A DNA stretch of 64,000 nt from assembly GCA_022711755.1 (NCBI GenBank), contig JAKLEA010000006.1, positions 186,001 through 250,000 on the forward strand, given 5' to 3'. The notes below the pieces were generated by a model that did no database searches, was not told the DNA's origin, and saw only the letters and a list, made by a program, of their open reading frames with translations. This DNA comes from Planctomycetota bacterium (GTDB lineage Bacteria > Planctomycetota > Brocadiia > SM23-32 > JAKLEA01). Position 1 is the stretch's first letter; each line of letters begins with the position of its first letter. This document shows positions 8,247-16,852 of this stretch, in pieces. A program made the translations under genes and the position numbers.

Positions 8247-8348
8247 TTGAGGAATTGCGAGACACGCATTGCGGATTGTCTGAACGCGACGAAGAACCGC
8301 GTACCGGTCGTGGTACGCGCAGTCGCGCTCCGGCGCCCGCGGGCGTAG
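8247..8348 (+). CDS. Val-rich leader peptide of ilvB (attenuation)
   Basis: AAGGAG (8233-8238) lies eight bases before TTG 8247, opening a 33-residue ORF that ends at TAG 8346-8348. Residues 18-28 read RVPVVVRAVAL, five valines within eight residues. The Val codons (8301-8324) overlap a hairpin CGCGTACC/GGTACGCG (8298-8305 with 8312-8319). A Rho-independent terminator follows 26 bases after the stop, and acetolactate synthase is the next gene. The layout matches the known ivbL leader of enterobacterial ilvB, which is also Val-rich. The inferred role is Val-tRNA sensing by ribosome stalling. Confidence 0.75.
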   Translation: MRNCETRIADCLNATKNRVPVVVRAVALRRPRA

Positions 8349-8374
8349 GCGATTCCTTCAGAAAGAATCAAGTC

Positions 8375-8403
8375 AACCCCGGGCGATGAACCCGGGGTTT
8401 TTT
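8375..8403 (+). terminator. Attenuator terminator before ilvB
   Basis: AACCCCGGG (8375-8383) pairs with CCCGGGGTT (8391-8399) around a seven-base loop, followed by a T run (8398-8403). The 5' arm region CGGGCG (8380-8385) can instead pair with CGCCCG at 8333-8338, inside the last codons of the leader ORF. A ribosome finishing the leader would cover that segment and allow the terminator; one stalled on Val codons would leave it free. The next start codon is 180 bases downstream, so this is not the end of an upstream gene. Confidence 0.8.
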
Positions 8404-8583
8404 GTTTAAGCGCTTTTGAAAGGAAGGTTGCGATGCCTGCGAATGAGAGGTTGCCGGGACGGACGCCGCGCGCGTTTCCGTCCCGGAACGTCGCGCTTCA
8501 ATGCGAATCCGCTCGTTTGTCCGGCGCATGAGCCGGGCGCGGTTGCTCGGAACGATCACATTCGCATCATGGAGCGCGCAGAG

Positions 8584-10284
8584 ATGAAAGGCACTCAGGC
8601 AGTCATAGAGGCGTTGCGAAGGGAAAAGGTCGAGGTCGTCTTCGGGTACACGGGGGCGGCGATGATCCCGTTGTTCCACGACCTCTGGGAATGCAGGGAC
8701 ATAAGGTTCGTGATGCCCCGCCATGAGCAGGCCGGGGCGCACGCTGCGGACGGCTACGCCCGCGCGACCGGCAGGCCCGGCGTCGTCTTCACCACCAGCG
8801 GGCCGGGCGCGACCAACCTGGTCACCGGCATTGCGACGGCATACATGGATTCCATCCCGCTAGTTGCCTTCACCGGGCAGGTCCGCACAAGCCTTATCGG
8901 CAACGACGCCTTTCAGGAGGCGGACATCACGGGCATCACACGCCCGGTGACCAAGCACAACTGGATGGTCAAGAACGCGGATGACCTTCCGGGCGTTCTC
9001 CGGGAGGCGTTCCACGTTGCGACGACGGGCAGGCCGGGGCCGGTGCTGGTTGACCTGCCGGTGGACGTGCTGACCGCGCAGATCGGCGAAACCGGTTCCC
9101 GCCCGATCCGCCTTGCGGGATACAAACCCGGGGGCGAGGGCAATCCACGCCAGATCAGGCGCGCGGCGGAACTCATCAACGCGTCCGAACGCCCTGTTCT
9201 GTACATCGGCGGCGGGATCATTGCCAGCGGTTGCTCCGCGCAACTGCGCGAGCTTGCGGAGCGCGCCAATCTGCCCGTGACGACTACGCTTATGGGCAAG
9301 GGCGCGTTCCCGGACGCCCATCCGCTCTCGCTCAACATGCTCGGAATGCACGGCGCGCCCTGGGCCAACCTTGCCGTTCAGAACTGCGATCTGCTCATCG
9401 CCGTCGGTGCGCGCTTCGACGACCGCGTCACGGGCAGGCTCGAGAAGTTCGCGCCGTTCGCGACGGTGATCCACATTGACGTTGACCCGTCATCAATAAG
9501 CAAGAACGTCCGCGCCCACTGCCCGATCGTCGGGGACGCGGGGGCTGTCCTTGCGGCCCTTGCGCAGCAACTGGAGCGCCGCGACCGCGCGGAATGGCAT
9601 GAGCAGATAACGCGATGGAAGTCGGATTATCCGTTGTCATGCTCCGAGCGCGGCGTCAATCCGAAGGCGCTGCTTGAGTCGCTGGCCGGACTGACGCGGG
9701 GCAGACGCACGATCGTCTGCACCGACGTCGGCCAGCACCAGATGTGGACGGCGCTTTTTTACCCCTTCGCAGAGCCGAGGACATTGATAACGTCCGGCGG
9801 GCTGGGCACGATGGGTTTCGGGCTTCCCGCCGCGGTCGGGGCGCAGATAGGCCGTCCGGACAGCCTTGTCGTCTGCGCCGCCGGGGACGGTTCGATCCAG
9901 ATGAACATTCAGGAATTGACCACGCTCCGCTCCAACCGGCTGCCTGTGAAGATCATCGTTTTCAACAACGGCTGCCTGGGCATGGTCCGGCAGTGGCAGG
10001 AGCTTTTCTTCGACCGGCGGTACGCGAACGTGGACCTTTCGGACAATCCCGATTTCGTCGCCGTGGCGGAGGCCTTCGGCGTGAAGGGGATGCGGATCGA
10101 AGGGCCATCGGACATCGAGGGAACACTTCGGCGCGCCATTGAGTTCCCCGGGCCGGTTCTCGTGGACGCGCCCATCGGCATGGAGGAGAACGTTTTCCCG
10201 ATGGTCCCCGCGGGAGAGGCGATTGACCGCCCCATGTTGTCCTGCGACGCAATTGCGAAGGAGGACGAGGCGAAAGTTTCCTGA
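8584..10284 (+). CDS. ilvB: Acetolactate synthase, large (catalytic) subunit
   Basis: A 566-residue thiamine-diphosphate enzyme with the full acetolactate synthase pattern. It has MPRHEQAGAHAADGYAR with catalytic Glu48, TTSGPGATNLVTGIATAY, and the ThDP/Mg motif GDG (434-436) to NN (461-462) followed by GMVRQWQELFF, typical of IlvB/IlvG. It condenses two pyruvates to acetolactate, or pyruvate with 2-oxobutyrate, starting Val/Leu/Ile synthesis. ATG 8584 is chosen because GGAG lies nine bases upstream; ATG 8569 and a TTG at 8416 are less well placed. No ilvN regulatory subunit or ilvC is adjacent. Expression is probably set by the upstream leader. Confidence 0.9.
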   Translation: MKGTQAVIEALRREKVEVVFGYTGAAMIPLFHDLWECRDIRFVMPRHEQAGAHAADGYARATGRPGVVFTTSGPGATNLVTGIATAYMDSIPLVAFTGQVRTSLIGNDAFQEADITGITRPVTKHNWMVKNADDLPGVLREAFHVATTGRPGPVLVDLPVDVLTAQIGETGSRPIRLAGYKPGGEGNPRQIRRAAELINASERPVLYIGGGIIASGCSAQLRELAERANLPVTTTLMGKGAFPDAHPLSLNMLGMHGAPWANLAVQNCDLLIAVGARFDDRVTGRLEKFAPFATVIHIDVDPSSISKNVRAHCPIVGDAGAVLAALAQQLERRDRAEWHEQITRWKSDYPLSCSERGVNPKALLESLAGLTRGRRTIVCTDVGQHQMWTALFYPFAEPRTLITSGGLGTMGFGLPAAVGAQIGRPDSLVVCAAGDGSIQMNIQELTTLRSNRLPVKIIVFNNGCLGMVRQWQELFFDRRYANVDLSDNPDFVAVAEAFGVKGMRIEGPSDIEGTLRRAIEFPGPVLVDAPIGMEENVFPMVPAGEAIDRPMLSCDAIAKEDEAKVS

Positions 10285-10301
10285 CCGGGTGATGCCCGGT
10301 C
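10283..10301 (+). terminator. Hairpin at the ilvB stop codon
   Basis: GACCGGG (10283-10289) and CCCGGTC (10295-10301) form a seven-bp stem with a five-base loop starting in the ilvB stop codon. There is no T run, so it may stabilise the 3' end or act with Rho rather than terminate intrinsically. Confidence 0.4.
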
Positions 10302-10367
10302 CGCAGCGAGTCCGCATCCCGTCTGAATGGGCGCGATCCGCATTGACCAATCCACGAGCGCTTTGAC

Positions 10368-10414
10368 TTGACGCCGGGCCTTGTCCGGCATAGAATACTA
10401 CCGACCGGTAGGTA
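10368..10414 (+). promoter_or_regulatory. Promoter with overlapping TetR-type operator
   Basis: TTGACG (10368-10373), a 17-base spacer and TAGAAT (10391-10396) form a near-consensus sigma70 promoter. Overlapping and just after the -10 box is CTACCG-AC-CGGTAG (10398-10411), a perfect six-bp inverted repeat, within TACTACCGACCGGTAGGTA. Such TACCG-type palindromes are common TetR operators. A TetR bound here would block the promoter, so the gene downstream and the efflux genes behind it are probably autorepressed. Confidence 0.7.
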
Positions 10415-10455
10415 GCCGGAATCAACACGGCCAATAACCGGCGGGAGGAACATGA

Positions 10456-11064
10456 ATGGCCGGAAAAAAGGGAACCGACACGCGACAGCGGATTCTGCAG
10501 GCCGCAAGCGCGCTTTTCGCCGAGCGCGGATTCGACGCCACCAGCGTCCGGGAGATCGTTGAGGCCGCGGGGGTCGCGAAACCGGCGCTTTACTACTACT
10601 TCAAGAACAAGGTGGAACTCGGACGTTCCCTGCTGGCGGAGAACTTTGAGGAATTCATTGACGAGCTTCAGGCCGCAATCGCCCAAACCGGCGAAGCAAC
10701 CGACAGAATCGAAGCGATCGTGTGGGCGCACTTCAGCGCCTGCAACGAAAACCTTGATCTGACCAGGTTCATTTACGCGACAAGCTTCGGCCCCGGGGCC
10801 AGTCCGTTCAGCCGCGACGGCGTGGACTTCAACGACAGGCTCCGGCGCATGATCTCCGCGGCCATGAAGGAACTCCAGAGGGACGGAAGCATCCGCAAGG
10901 ACATGGATGCCGACTATCTCGCAACGTCCCTCCAGGGAAGCGCGCAGATCTGGATGATGCTGGAAATCAAGCGTAAGCAGTCGTTGCTGACAAGAAAACT
11001 GTCGAGGAAGATCGCGCGGACGTTTCTGGAAGGCGCGGGAACCACAGACGGGAGAGAAGCCTAA
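10456..11064 (+). CDS. TetR/AcrR-family repressor of the RND efflux operon
   Basis: A 202-residue protein with an N-terminal TetR helix-turn-helix (residues 8-55): RQRILQAASALFAERGFDA, TSVREIVEAAGVAKPALYYY, FKNKVEL. The C-terminal half is a helical ligand domain of the kind found with multidrug pumps. GGGAGG seven bases upstream supports ATG 10456; an ATG at 10452 is out of frame. It lies 42 bases from its palindromic operator and heads the adaptor-pump operon. The inducing ligand is unknown. Confidence 0.88.
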   Translation: MAGKKGTDTRQRILQAASALFAERGFDATSVREIVEAAGVAKPALYYYFKNKVELGRSLLAENFEEFIDELQAAIAQTGEATDRIEAIVWAHFSACNENLDLTRFIYATSFGPGASPFSRDGVDFNDRLRRMISAAMKELQRDGSIRKDMDADYLATSLQGSAQIWMMLEIKRKQSLLTRKLSRKIARTFLEGAGTTDGREA

Positions 11065-11101
11065 GCCCGCCGCGCGCGCGGCGAGGCGCAAAGAGGAAAA
11101 G

Positions 11102-12382
11102 ATGGAAAAAGACGCTGAACTTGAGCAGTTGGATATCGAACCGCCGTGGCCGGAACCGCCGAGGCCGGAACCGCCAAATCCGGAGACGCCGAAGCGCCGA
11201 AACGCGGCCCCGGCCCTGTTCGGAATCGTCCTGGCCCTGACGGCGCTGTTCTTCATGCTCGCGCCGGTGGGCAAGGCGCTGGCAAAGGCCTTCGGGGAAC
11301 CGCCCCGCAAGGCCGAAGAATTGAAGGTTGACCAGCGCCCACGCATCGTCGTGGCGCAAATTCAGCCCGTGGGCATTAACGACACCATCCGCCTTCCCGG
11401 GGCGGTGGAGCCATGGCTGCGCGTCAGCGTGGCCGCAGAGTCCGGAGGCAGGCTTGAGAAGCTGGCCGTGCGCGAGGGGCAGAGCATCGGCGAGACGGAC
11501 CTGAAGCAGCCCATCGCGCTGGTGGATGAATCCATCGTCAGGGCGCAGCTTCAGACCGCGGAGGTTGACCACGGCCTCGCCAAGGCGACCTTCGAACGCG
11601 CCGAGGAGCTTCACCGCAAGGGCGTCGCCTCCAAGGAGGAATTCGACCAGGCGCAGCGAAACCTTGACTTCGCCCGTTCCCAGATTGAACTCGTAAAGGT
11701 TCAGTTGGCGCACTGCTCCGTCCACGCCCCGTTCGCCGGAATCGCCGACCGAGTTCCGGTGGAGGAGGGCGACTTTCTGGACAGGGGGCAACCGATCTGC
11801 GAACTCATTGACGTCAGCCGCGTCAAGGTTGTCGTCTCAGTCCCGGAAATGGACGTCCCATTCCTGAAGGTCGGAGATCAGACGTGGATCAACGTCGAGG
11901 CGCTTGACCGCAACCTCACCGGCAAGATCATCCACGTCTCCATGCTTTCGGACGATCGCACGCGCACGTTCCCCGTGAAGATCGAGGTCGCCAACCCGGG
12001 GCTGGACATCCGTCCGGGCATGATCGCCCGCGTGACGATGATCCGCCGCAAGCTTCCTGATGCCGTTGCGATACCGATGTTCTGCGTCGTGCCGCTGGTG
12101 TCGCGCATGGTCGTCTTTGTGGAGAAGGACGGCATTGTCCGCGAGCGGGAGGTGAAGGTTGGGGTGCTGGACGGGCAACTCATACAGATAACCTCCGGCA
12201 TAGGGCCTGGGGACCGCGTGGTCGTGGTCGGACAACGCCAGGTTCAGGACGCCCAGGAGGTCAAGGTCGTGCAGGAGCTGAAACCTGAGGACTACATGCG
12301 CGAGCTTGAGAGCCGGGGGGCGGCGGGCATGCGCTTCCCGGGGACTTTGATGGACAACCTGGAAAAACTCATCGAGCAATGA
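11102..12382 (+). CDS. RND efflux periplasmic adaptor (HlyD/MFP family)
   Basis: A 426-residue membrane-fusion protein. A cytoplasmic Pro/Glu-rich start (PPWPEPPRPEPPNPETPK) precedes one membrane segment (residues 35-55). A barrel-sandwich/lipoyl half-motif (VSVAAESGGRLEKLAVREGQ) follows, then an alpha-hairpin (residues 125-200), the returning lipoyl half (CSVHAPFAGIADRVPVEEGD) and a C-terminal beta barrel. It would link the inner-membrane pump to an outer-membrane channel. The stop overlaps the pump start (ATGA), giving translational coupling. The repeated PEPP stretch before the membrane anchor is unusual. Confidence 0.88.
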   Translation: MEKDAELEQLDIEPPWPEPPRPEPPNPETPKRRNAAPALFGIVLALTALFFMLAPVGKALAKAFGEPPRKAEELKVDQRPRIVVAQIQPVGINDTIRLPGAVEPWLRVSVAAESGGRLEKLAVREGQSIGETDLKQPIALVDESIVRAQLQTAEVDHGLAKATFERAEELHRKGVASKEEFDQAQRNLDFARSQIELVKVQLAHCSVHAPFAGIADRVPVEEGDFLDRGQPICELIDVSRVKVVVSVPEMDVPFLKVGDQTWINVEALDRNLTGKIIHVSMLSDDRTRTFPVKIEVANPGLDIRPGMIARVTMIRRKLPDAVAIPMFCVVPLVSRMVVFVEKDGIVREREVKVGVLDGQLIQITSGIGPGDRVVVVGQRQVQDAQEVKVVQELKPEDYMRELESRGAAGMRFPGTLMDNLEKLIEQ

Positions 12383-15300
12383 TCATCAGCAAGATAGCCA
12401 TCCGCAGAAGCACGACGGCGCTTGTGCTCATGTTCTGCATCACAGTGGCGGGCATGTACAGCTACGCCACGCTGCCGCGGGAGAGCGCGCCGGACATCAC
12501 CATCCCCATCGTCAACGTTACCACGAACTACCGCGGCGTGAGCGCGCAGGACATGGAAACCAGCGTGACTATGCAGCTTGAGAAAAAGCTCAAGGGGCTG
12601 AAGGACCTTGACGAAATGCGCAGCACGTCAAGCGAGGGCATGAGCGTCGTCAGCCTGAAATTCATGCCCGAAACGGACGTGGACGTCGCCCTGCAGCGCG
12701 TGCGGGACAAGGTTGACCAGGCAAAGGGGGACATCCCGTCCGACGCCGACGAGCCGACGATCACGGAGATCAACATCTCCGAATTCCCCATCATGATCAT
12801 CAACATCGCCGGGGACGTCGGAATGGTTCGCCTGAAGGAAATAGCGGACGATCTGGAGGACCGGCTGGAGGCCATCGGCGGCGTTCTGGACGTCCAGGTC
12901 GTGGGCGGGCTTGAGCGGGAAATCCGGGTTGAGGTTGACCCCGACCGCATGGCGGCCTACGGCATACCTTACGCCCAGTTGCTGGCCATCGTTCAGAATG
13001 AGAACGTGAACGTGTCGGGCGGTTATCTGGATCTGCCGGACGCCAAGTTCCAGGTTCGCGTCCCCGGGGAATTCGTCCGCCCTGAGGAAATCAACAACCT
13101 TGTCGTCACCGAGCGCGACGGCAGGCCGATCTACCTGCCGGAGGTAGCCGAGATAGTTGACGGGCACGAGGACCGCAAGACGATGGCCCGCGTGGACGGG
13201 CGCGAGTCCATCAGCCTTGTCGTCCAGAAACGCGCAGGCGAGAACATCATACGCATCAACGACGAGGCGAAGCTCATCGTCAAGGAATTCAGCAGGCGCT
13301 ATTCCGGCTCGGACGCCGAGCCTGCAGTGACCTTCACGATATCCGGCGATACCTCAAAAGAGATACGTCTGATGGTCTCCGACCTTGAGAACAATATTCT
13401 TTCAGGCCTGCTGTTGGTAATGCTCATCCTGCCCTTCTTCATGGGATGGCGCAATTCGGTCTTTGTGGCGACGGCCATTCCGATGAGCATGTTGCTGACA
13501 TTCGCCACGCTGCAGGGCATGAACATCACGCTGAACATGGTGGTCCTGTTCAGCCTCGTTCTGGCGGTCGGGATGCTGGTTGACAACGCCATCGTCGTCG
13601 TCGAAAACTCATATCGCCACATGCAACTGGGCGAGGCGAGGATTGATGCCGCAACTTCCGGAATATCGGAGGTCGCATGGCCGGTGATCACTTCGACGCT
13701 CACCACCGTGGGGGCGTTCCTCCCGCTTATGTTCTGGCCTGACATCATCGGCGAGTTCATGTGGTTCCTGCCGACGACGGTGATAACGTCGCTGATGGCT
13801 TCTCTCTTTGTGGCGCTTGTCATTAATCCGGCCCTCTGCGGCCTTTTAATGAAGGTTAAACAGGCGAACGGGAATCACGAGCCTGAGTCAGCGCCGACCG
13901 GCAGGCTTGGAAAGATCAGGACGTTTGCGCGTCGCCATCGCGCGGCCATGGCTGTTGCCGGGTTGGGCGGACTGGCCGGCGCGGGATTCCTGCTTTTCGC
14001 GCTTCCGCGCGAGAGGACGGTCGCCCTTGCGGAGGATAACGGGCTGGCGGCGGCGTCCTTCATTGCGATGATCGTGACGCTCTTGCTTGCCGGGCCGGGC
14101 TCAAAGAAGGCCTTCGACAAGGCTGGATTTGTCTACGACCGGATATCCGGTTTCGTCGGAAACGGCATATTAATCACATACGAACTGATCCTGCGCAAAG
14201 CGGTCCGCTACGGTATAGCTGTCCTGGCAATTTCCTTCGGCTCGCTAATCGTCGTCATCTATCTTTACTCGATTTACGGCCGCGGGGTGGAGTTCTTCCC
14301 GGACATCGAGCCGCGCCGGGCCTACATTGACATTGAATGCGCCGAGGGAACCGGCCTGGAGGTCACCGACGCGATCGCCCGCCGCATCGAGGCGAAGCTG
14401 GCCGACTCCATTCGCTACCCGGACATCAAGAACGTAATCACCAACGTCGGCTCCCGGGGCGTGAGCTTCTTCGGCGGCGGAGCGGGCGGAACGCACATCA
14501 GCCGCGTCAGCGTGGATTTCGTTGACCGCCAGTACCGCAAGGGCAGCACGCGACAGCAGACCGAATACATGCGACAGGACGTGGCGGACATCCCCGGCGC
14601 GAAAATCTTCGTCCAGAAGGAAAAGGAAGGCCCCCCGACGGGCAAGCCGGTCACAATTGAGGTATCCGGCGACGACTTCGACCGGCTGCATGAACTCTCG
14701 CTGAAAATCCAGTCCATCATCCGCGGCACGCCGGGGCTGGTGGACCTTCAGGACGATTACGAATCGGGAATGCCAGAGCTGCGCTTCGAGGTTGACCGCG
14801 AACGCGCCGCCCTCTTCCAGCTCAGCACCAACCACGTCGCATTCGTCATCAAGACCGCCATCAACGGCTACAAGGTCAGCACATATCGCACCGGCAACGA
14901 CGAGTATGAAATCCGCGTGCGCATGCAGGACCGCTACCGCAAGGACATACAGCGCATTCAGCAGTTGCTGGTCGGAGACATGGCCGGAACGCAGATCCCG
15001 CTCTCAAGCGTGGCGAAGCTCACCTACGCCAGCGGCATGGGCACAATCAACCGCCTCGATCAGAAGCGCGTCATCACCGTCACCGGCGAGACTATGAAGG
15101 GCTTCCGATCTGAGGAGGTGCTGAAGGTTGTTCAGAACCGGTTGAAGGGCTTCCCGATGCCGCAGGGCTACTTGATCAGCTTCACCGGCGAGAAGGAGGA
15201 TCAGGAGGAGACGCAGGCGTTCCTGTCCAAGGCGTTCGTGGTCGCGGTGCTGTTGATTTTTCTGATTCTGGTCGCGCAGTTCGACAGTTTCGCGCTTCCG

Positions 15301-15786
15301 CTGATAATCATGACATCAGTGATACTGTCCCTGGCCGGGGTATTCCTGGGGCTTCTGGTCACGCGAACGCCCTTCGGCATAATCATGACGGGCATGGGCG
15401 TCATCAGCCTTGCCGGCGTCGTGGTCAACAACGCCATCGTGCTGATTGACTACACGCAGCAGTTGCGCAGGGACGGCGCGACGCTGGAGGACGCGGTCGT
15501 CACAGCGGGGCGGGTAAGGATGCGCCCCGTGTTCCTGACGGCCAGCACGACCGTCCTGGGGTTGCTGCCGATGGCCCTGCACGTGAGTTACGACTTCAAG
15601 ACGTGGGCGTGGGACGTCAACAGCGAATCCAGCCAGTGGTGGGGGCCTATGGCGGTGGCCGTGATATTCGGACTCGCGCTGGCCACTGTCCTGACGCTGG
15701 TGGTCGTGCCGTGCCTTTACTATCTGATCGGGCTTTGGTCCGCGAAATTGAAGGGACGAGACCCCGACGCGCCGCTGGGGATGTGA
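12379..15786 (+). CDS. RND (AcrB/HAE1-type) efflux transporter with enlarged central loop
   Basis: A 1135-residue inner-membrane pump. It has a first TM after IAIRRSTTALVL, porter domains, and TM4 with GMLVDNAIVVVEN carrying the proton-relay Asp. The repeated second half includes GVVVNNAIVLIDYTQ. Typical pumps are ~1020-1050 residues. The extra length lies between the two halves (residues ~495-595), where RHRAAMAVAGLGGLAGAGFL and NGLAAASFIAMIVTLLLAG look like two additional membrane spans in place of the usual amphipathic helix. No TolC-like channel follows. Substrate is unknown; biocides, bile-like acids and metals are all possible. Confidence 0.9.
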   Translation: MIISKIAIRRSTTALVLMFCITVAGMYSYATLPRESAPDITIPIVNVTTNYRGVSAQDMETSVTMQLEKKLKGLKDLDEMRSTSSEGMSVVSLKFMPETDVDVALQRVRDKVDQAKGDIPSDADEPTITEINISEFPIMIINIAGDVGMVRLKEIADDLEDRLEAIGGVLDVQVVGGLEREIRVEVDPDRMAAYGIPYAQLLAIVQNENVNVSGGYLDLPDAKFQVRVPGEFVRPEEINNLVVTERDGRPIYLPEVAEIVDGHEDRKTMARVDGRESISLVVQKRAGENIIRINDEAKLIVKEFSRRYSGSDAEPAVTFTISGDTSKEIRLMVSDLENNILSGLLLVMLILPFFMGWRNSVFVATAIPMSMLLTFATLQGMNITLNMVVLFSLVLAVGMLVDNAIVVVENSYRHMQLGEARIDAATSGISEVAWPVITSTLTTVGAFLPLMFWPDIIGEFMWFLPTTVITSLMASLFVALVINPALCGLLMKVKQANGNHEPESAPTGRLGKIRTFARRHRAAMAVAGLGGLAGAGFLLFALPRERTVALAEDNGLAAASFIAMIVTLLLAGPGSKKAFDKAGFVYDRISGFVGNGILITYELILRKAVRYGIAVLAISFGSLIVVIYLYSIYGRGVEFFPDIEPRRAYIDIECAEGTGLEVTDAIARRIEAKLADSIRYPDIKNVITNVGSRGVSFFGGGAGGTHISRVSVDFVDRQYRKGSTRQQTEYMRQDVADIPGAKIFVQKEKEGPPTGKPVTIEVSGDDFDRLHELSLKIQSIIRGTPGLVDLQDDYESGMPELRFEVDRERAALFQLSTNHVAFVIKTAINGYKVSTYRTGNDEYEIRVRMQDRYRKDIQRIQQLLVGDMAGTQIPLSSVAKLTYASGMGTINRLDQKRVITVTGETMKGFRSEEVLKVVQNRLKGFPMPQGYLISFTGEKEDQEETQAFLSKAFVVAVLLIFLILVAQFDSFALPLIIMTSVILSLAGVFLGLLVTRTPFGIIMTGMGVISLAGVVVNNAIVLIDYTQQLRRDGATLEDAVVTAGRVRMRPVFLTASTTVLGLLPMALHVSYDFKTWAWDVNSESSQWWGPMAVAVIFGLALATVLTLVVVPCLYYLIGLWSAKLKGRDPDAPLGM

Positions 15787-15968
15787 CATGTCTGACATGC
15801 CCGGTGTTCTTTGAATCTGTCAATTGGAATGACAGAGATTTATATTTGTTGCTCCAATCGCGGCGGAATATTACTCTGGCATGAAATTGGAGTATGCAGG
15901 CTCCGGACACATTACCGCAGGGGATGAATGATGTTCATTTTGGTCATTTTTTCGGAGTTGTTTTCCGA

Positions 15969-16052
15969 GCATCCCTGCAGGGGATGCAGAACAAAGCCGA
16001 GGGCAGCGCCCTCGGAAGCGATCGGCCATGGCTCCGACCCTGCAAGGGTCGG
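15969..16052. repeat. Left hairpin array of the RAYT element
   Basis: Three consecutive palindromes: GCATCCC/GGGATGC (15969-15987), CCGAGGGC/GCCCTCGG (15997-16015) and CCGACCC/GGGTCGG (16034-16052). The second and third reappear in reversed order on the other side of the transposase gene (16582-16640). This is the expected arrangement for REP-type sequences that serve as substrates of the adjacent Y1 transposase. Confidence 0.8.
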
Positions 16053-16098
16053 ATAAAGGCATAACCTCAGGAGCGTGTCATTACAACGCGGAAATGAG

Positions 16099-16549
16099 AT
16101 GGGGCAGACGCTCTCGCGAATACTGATCCACTTGATCTTCACCACGAAGAACCGCGCGCCGATAATATCTCCTGAGGTCGAGGCCGATCTTTACGCATAC
16201 AAGGCCGGCATACTCAGGAATCACGAATCTCGCGTTCTCGCCATCGGCGGCGTGAAGGATCATGTTCACCTGCTTGTTCTTCAATCGCGCAATGTCGCGT
16301 TAAGCAAACTCGTCATGCACCTCAAGAAGGATTCCTCGAAGTGGATAAAGACAAAAGGTCGGGAATTTGAAACATTCGCCTGGCAGGATGGCTACGGAGC
16401 CTTCTCGATTGGCGAATCTGCAATAGAACAACTTACAGGTTATATTCGGACCCAGAAGAAGAGACGAAAAGAAGTCTTTCCAAGAAGAGTATGTGGCATT
16501 CCTTAAGAAATACAATGTCCCTTTTGACGAACGTTACGTTTGGGATTGA
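16099..16549 (+). pseudogene. REP-associated tyrosine transposase (RAYT, IS200-like), frameshifted near its C-terminus
   Basis: From ATG 16099 the frame encodes MGQTLSRILIHLIFTTKNR, GGVKDHVHLLV (the HUH metal motif as HVHLL), HLKKDSSKWIK and FAWQDGYGAFSIG. These are hallmarks of the Y1 single-strand transposase group that moves REP hairpins. The frame diverges after GYIRTQKK and ends at 16506. In the +1 frame the normal tail continues as KSFQEEYVAFLKKYNVPFDE then RYVWD and stops at 16549. A one-base loss in the purine-rich stretch at about 16452-16470 explains this, and the protein is probably inactive unless slippage restores it. The catalytic Tyr (FSIG context) should be checked, since the usual xxFSVSxSxxxxV tyrosine is not obvious. 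Confidence 0.82.
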
Positions 16550-16581
16550 CGGACCTTTGAGCGAACAGAATCATCCCCTGT

Positions 16582-16666
16582 CCGACCCCTGCAGGGTCGG
16601 GTTTCATTCTGTCATCCTGAACCGAGGGCGTTGCCCTCGGCTTTGTCATCCGTCCCCTGCGGGGAC
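16582..16666. repeat. Right hairpin array of the RAYT element
   Basis: Palindromes CCGACCC/GGGTCGG (16582-16600), CCGAGGGC/GCCCTCGG (16622-16640) and GTCCCC/GGGGAC (16652-16666). Their order mirrors the left array. The remaining bases to 16852 show no gene or further structure. Confidence 0.8.
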
Positions 16667-16852
16667 AGGCGGAACTATCGAAACCGGCTGGTGAAGATGG
16701 TTTTCACGGCAGACATGATCGCGGCAAGAAACGCACAGGCTGCCGTGATGCGCAACCCGCCTGCCTCGGCCAATCACGCAACATGAATGTTTTCATGCCA
16801 TGGCGTTCCGCAATGCGTTATCGCATCCGCCGCCTCCGCGCCGGCGCAAGGC

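Noticed and set aside
9637..11346. Minus-strand ORF of 569 codons across ilvB and tetR
   Set aside because: It spans two well-supported plus-strand genes and their promoter; no domain.
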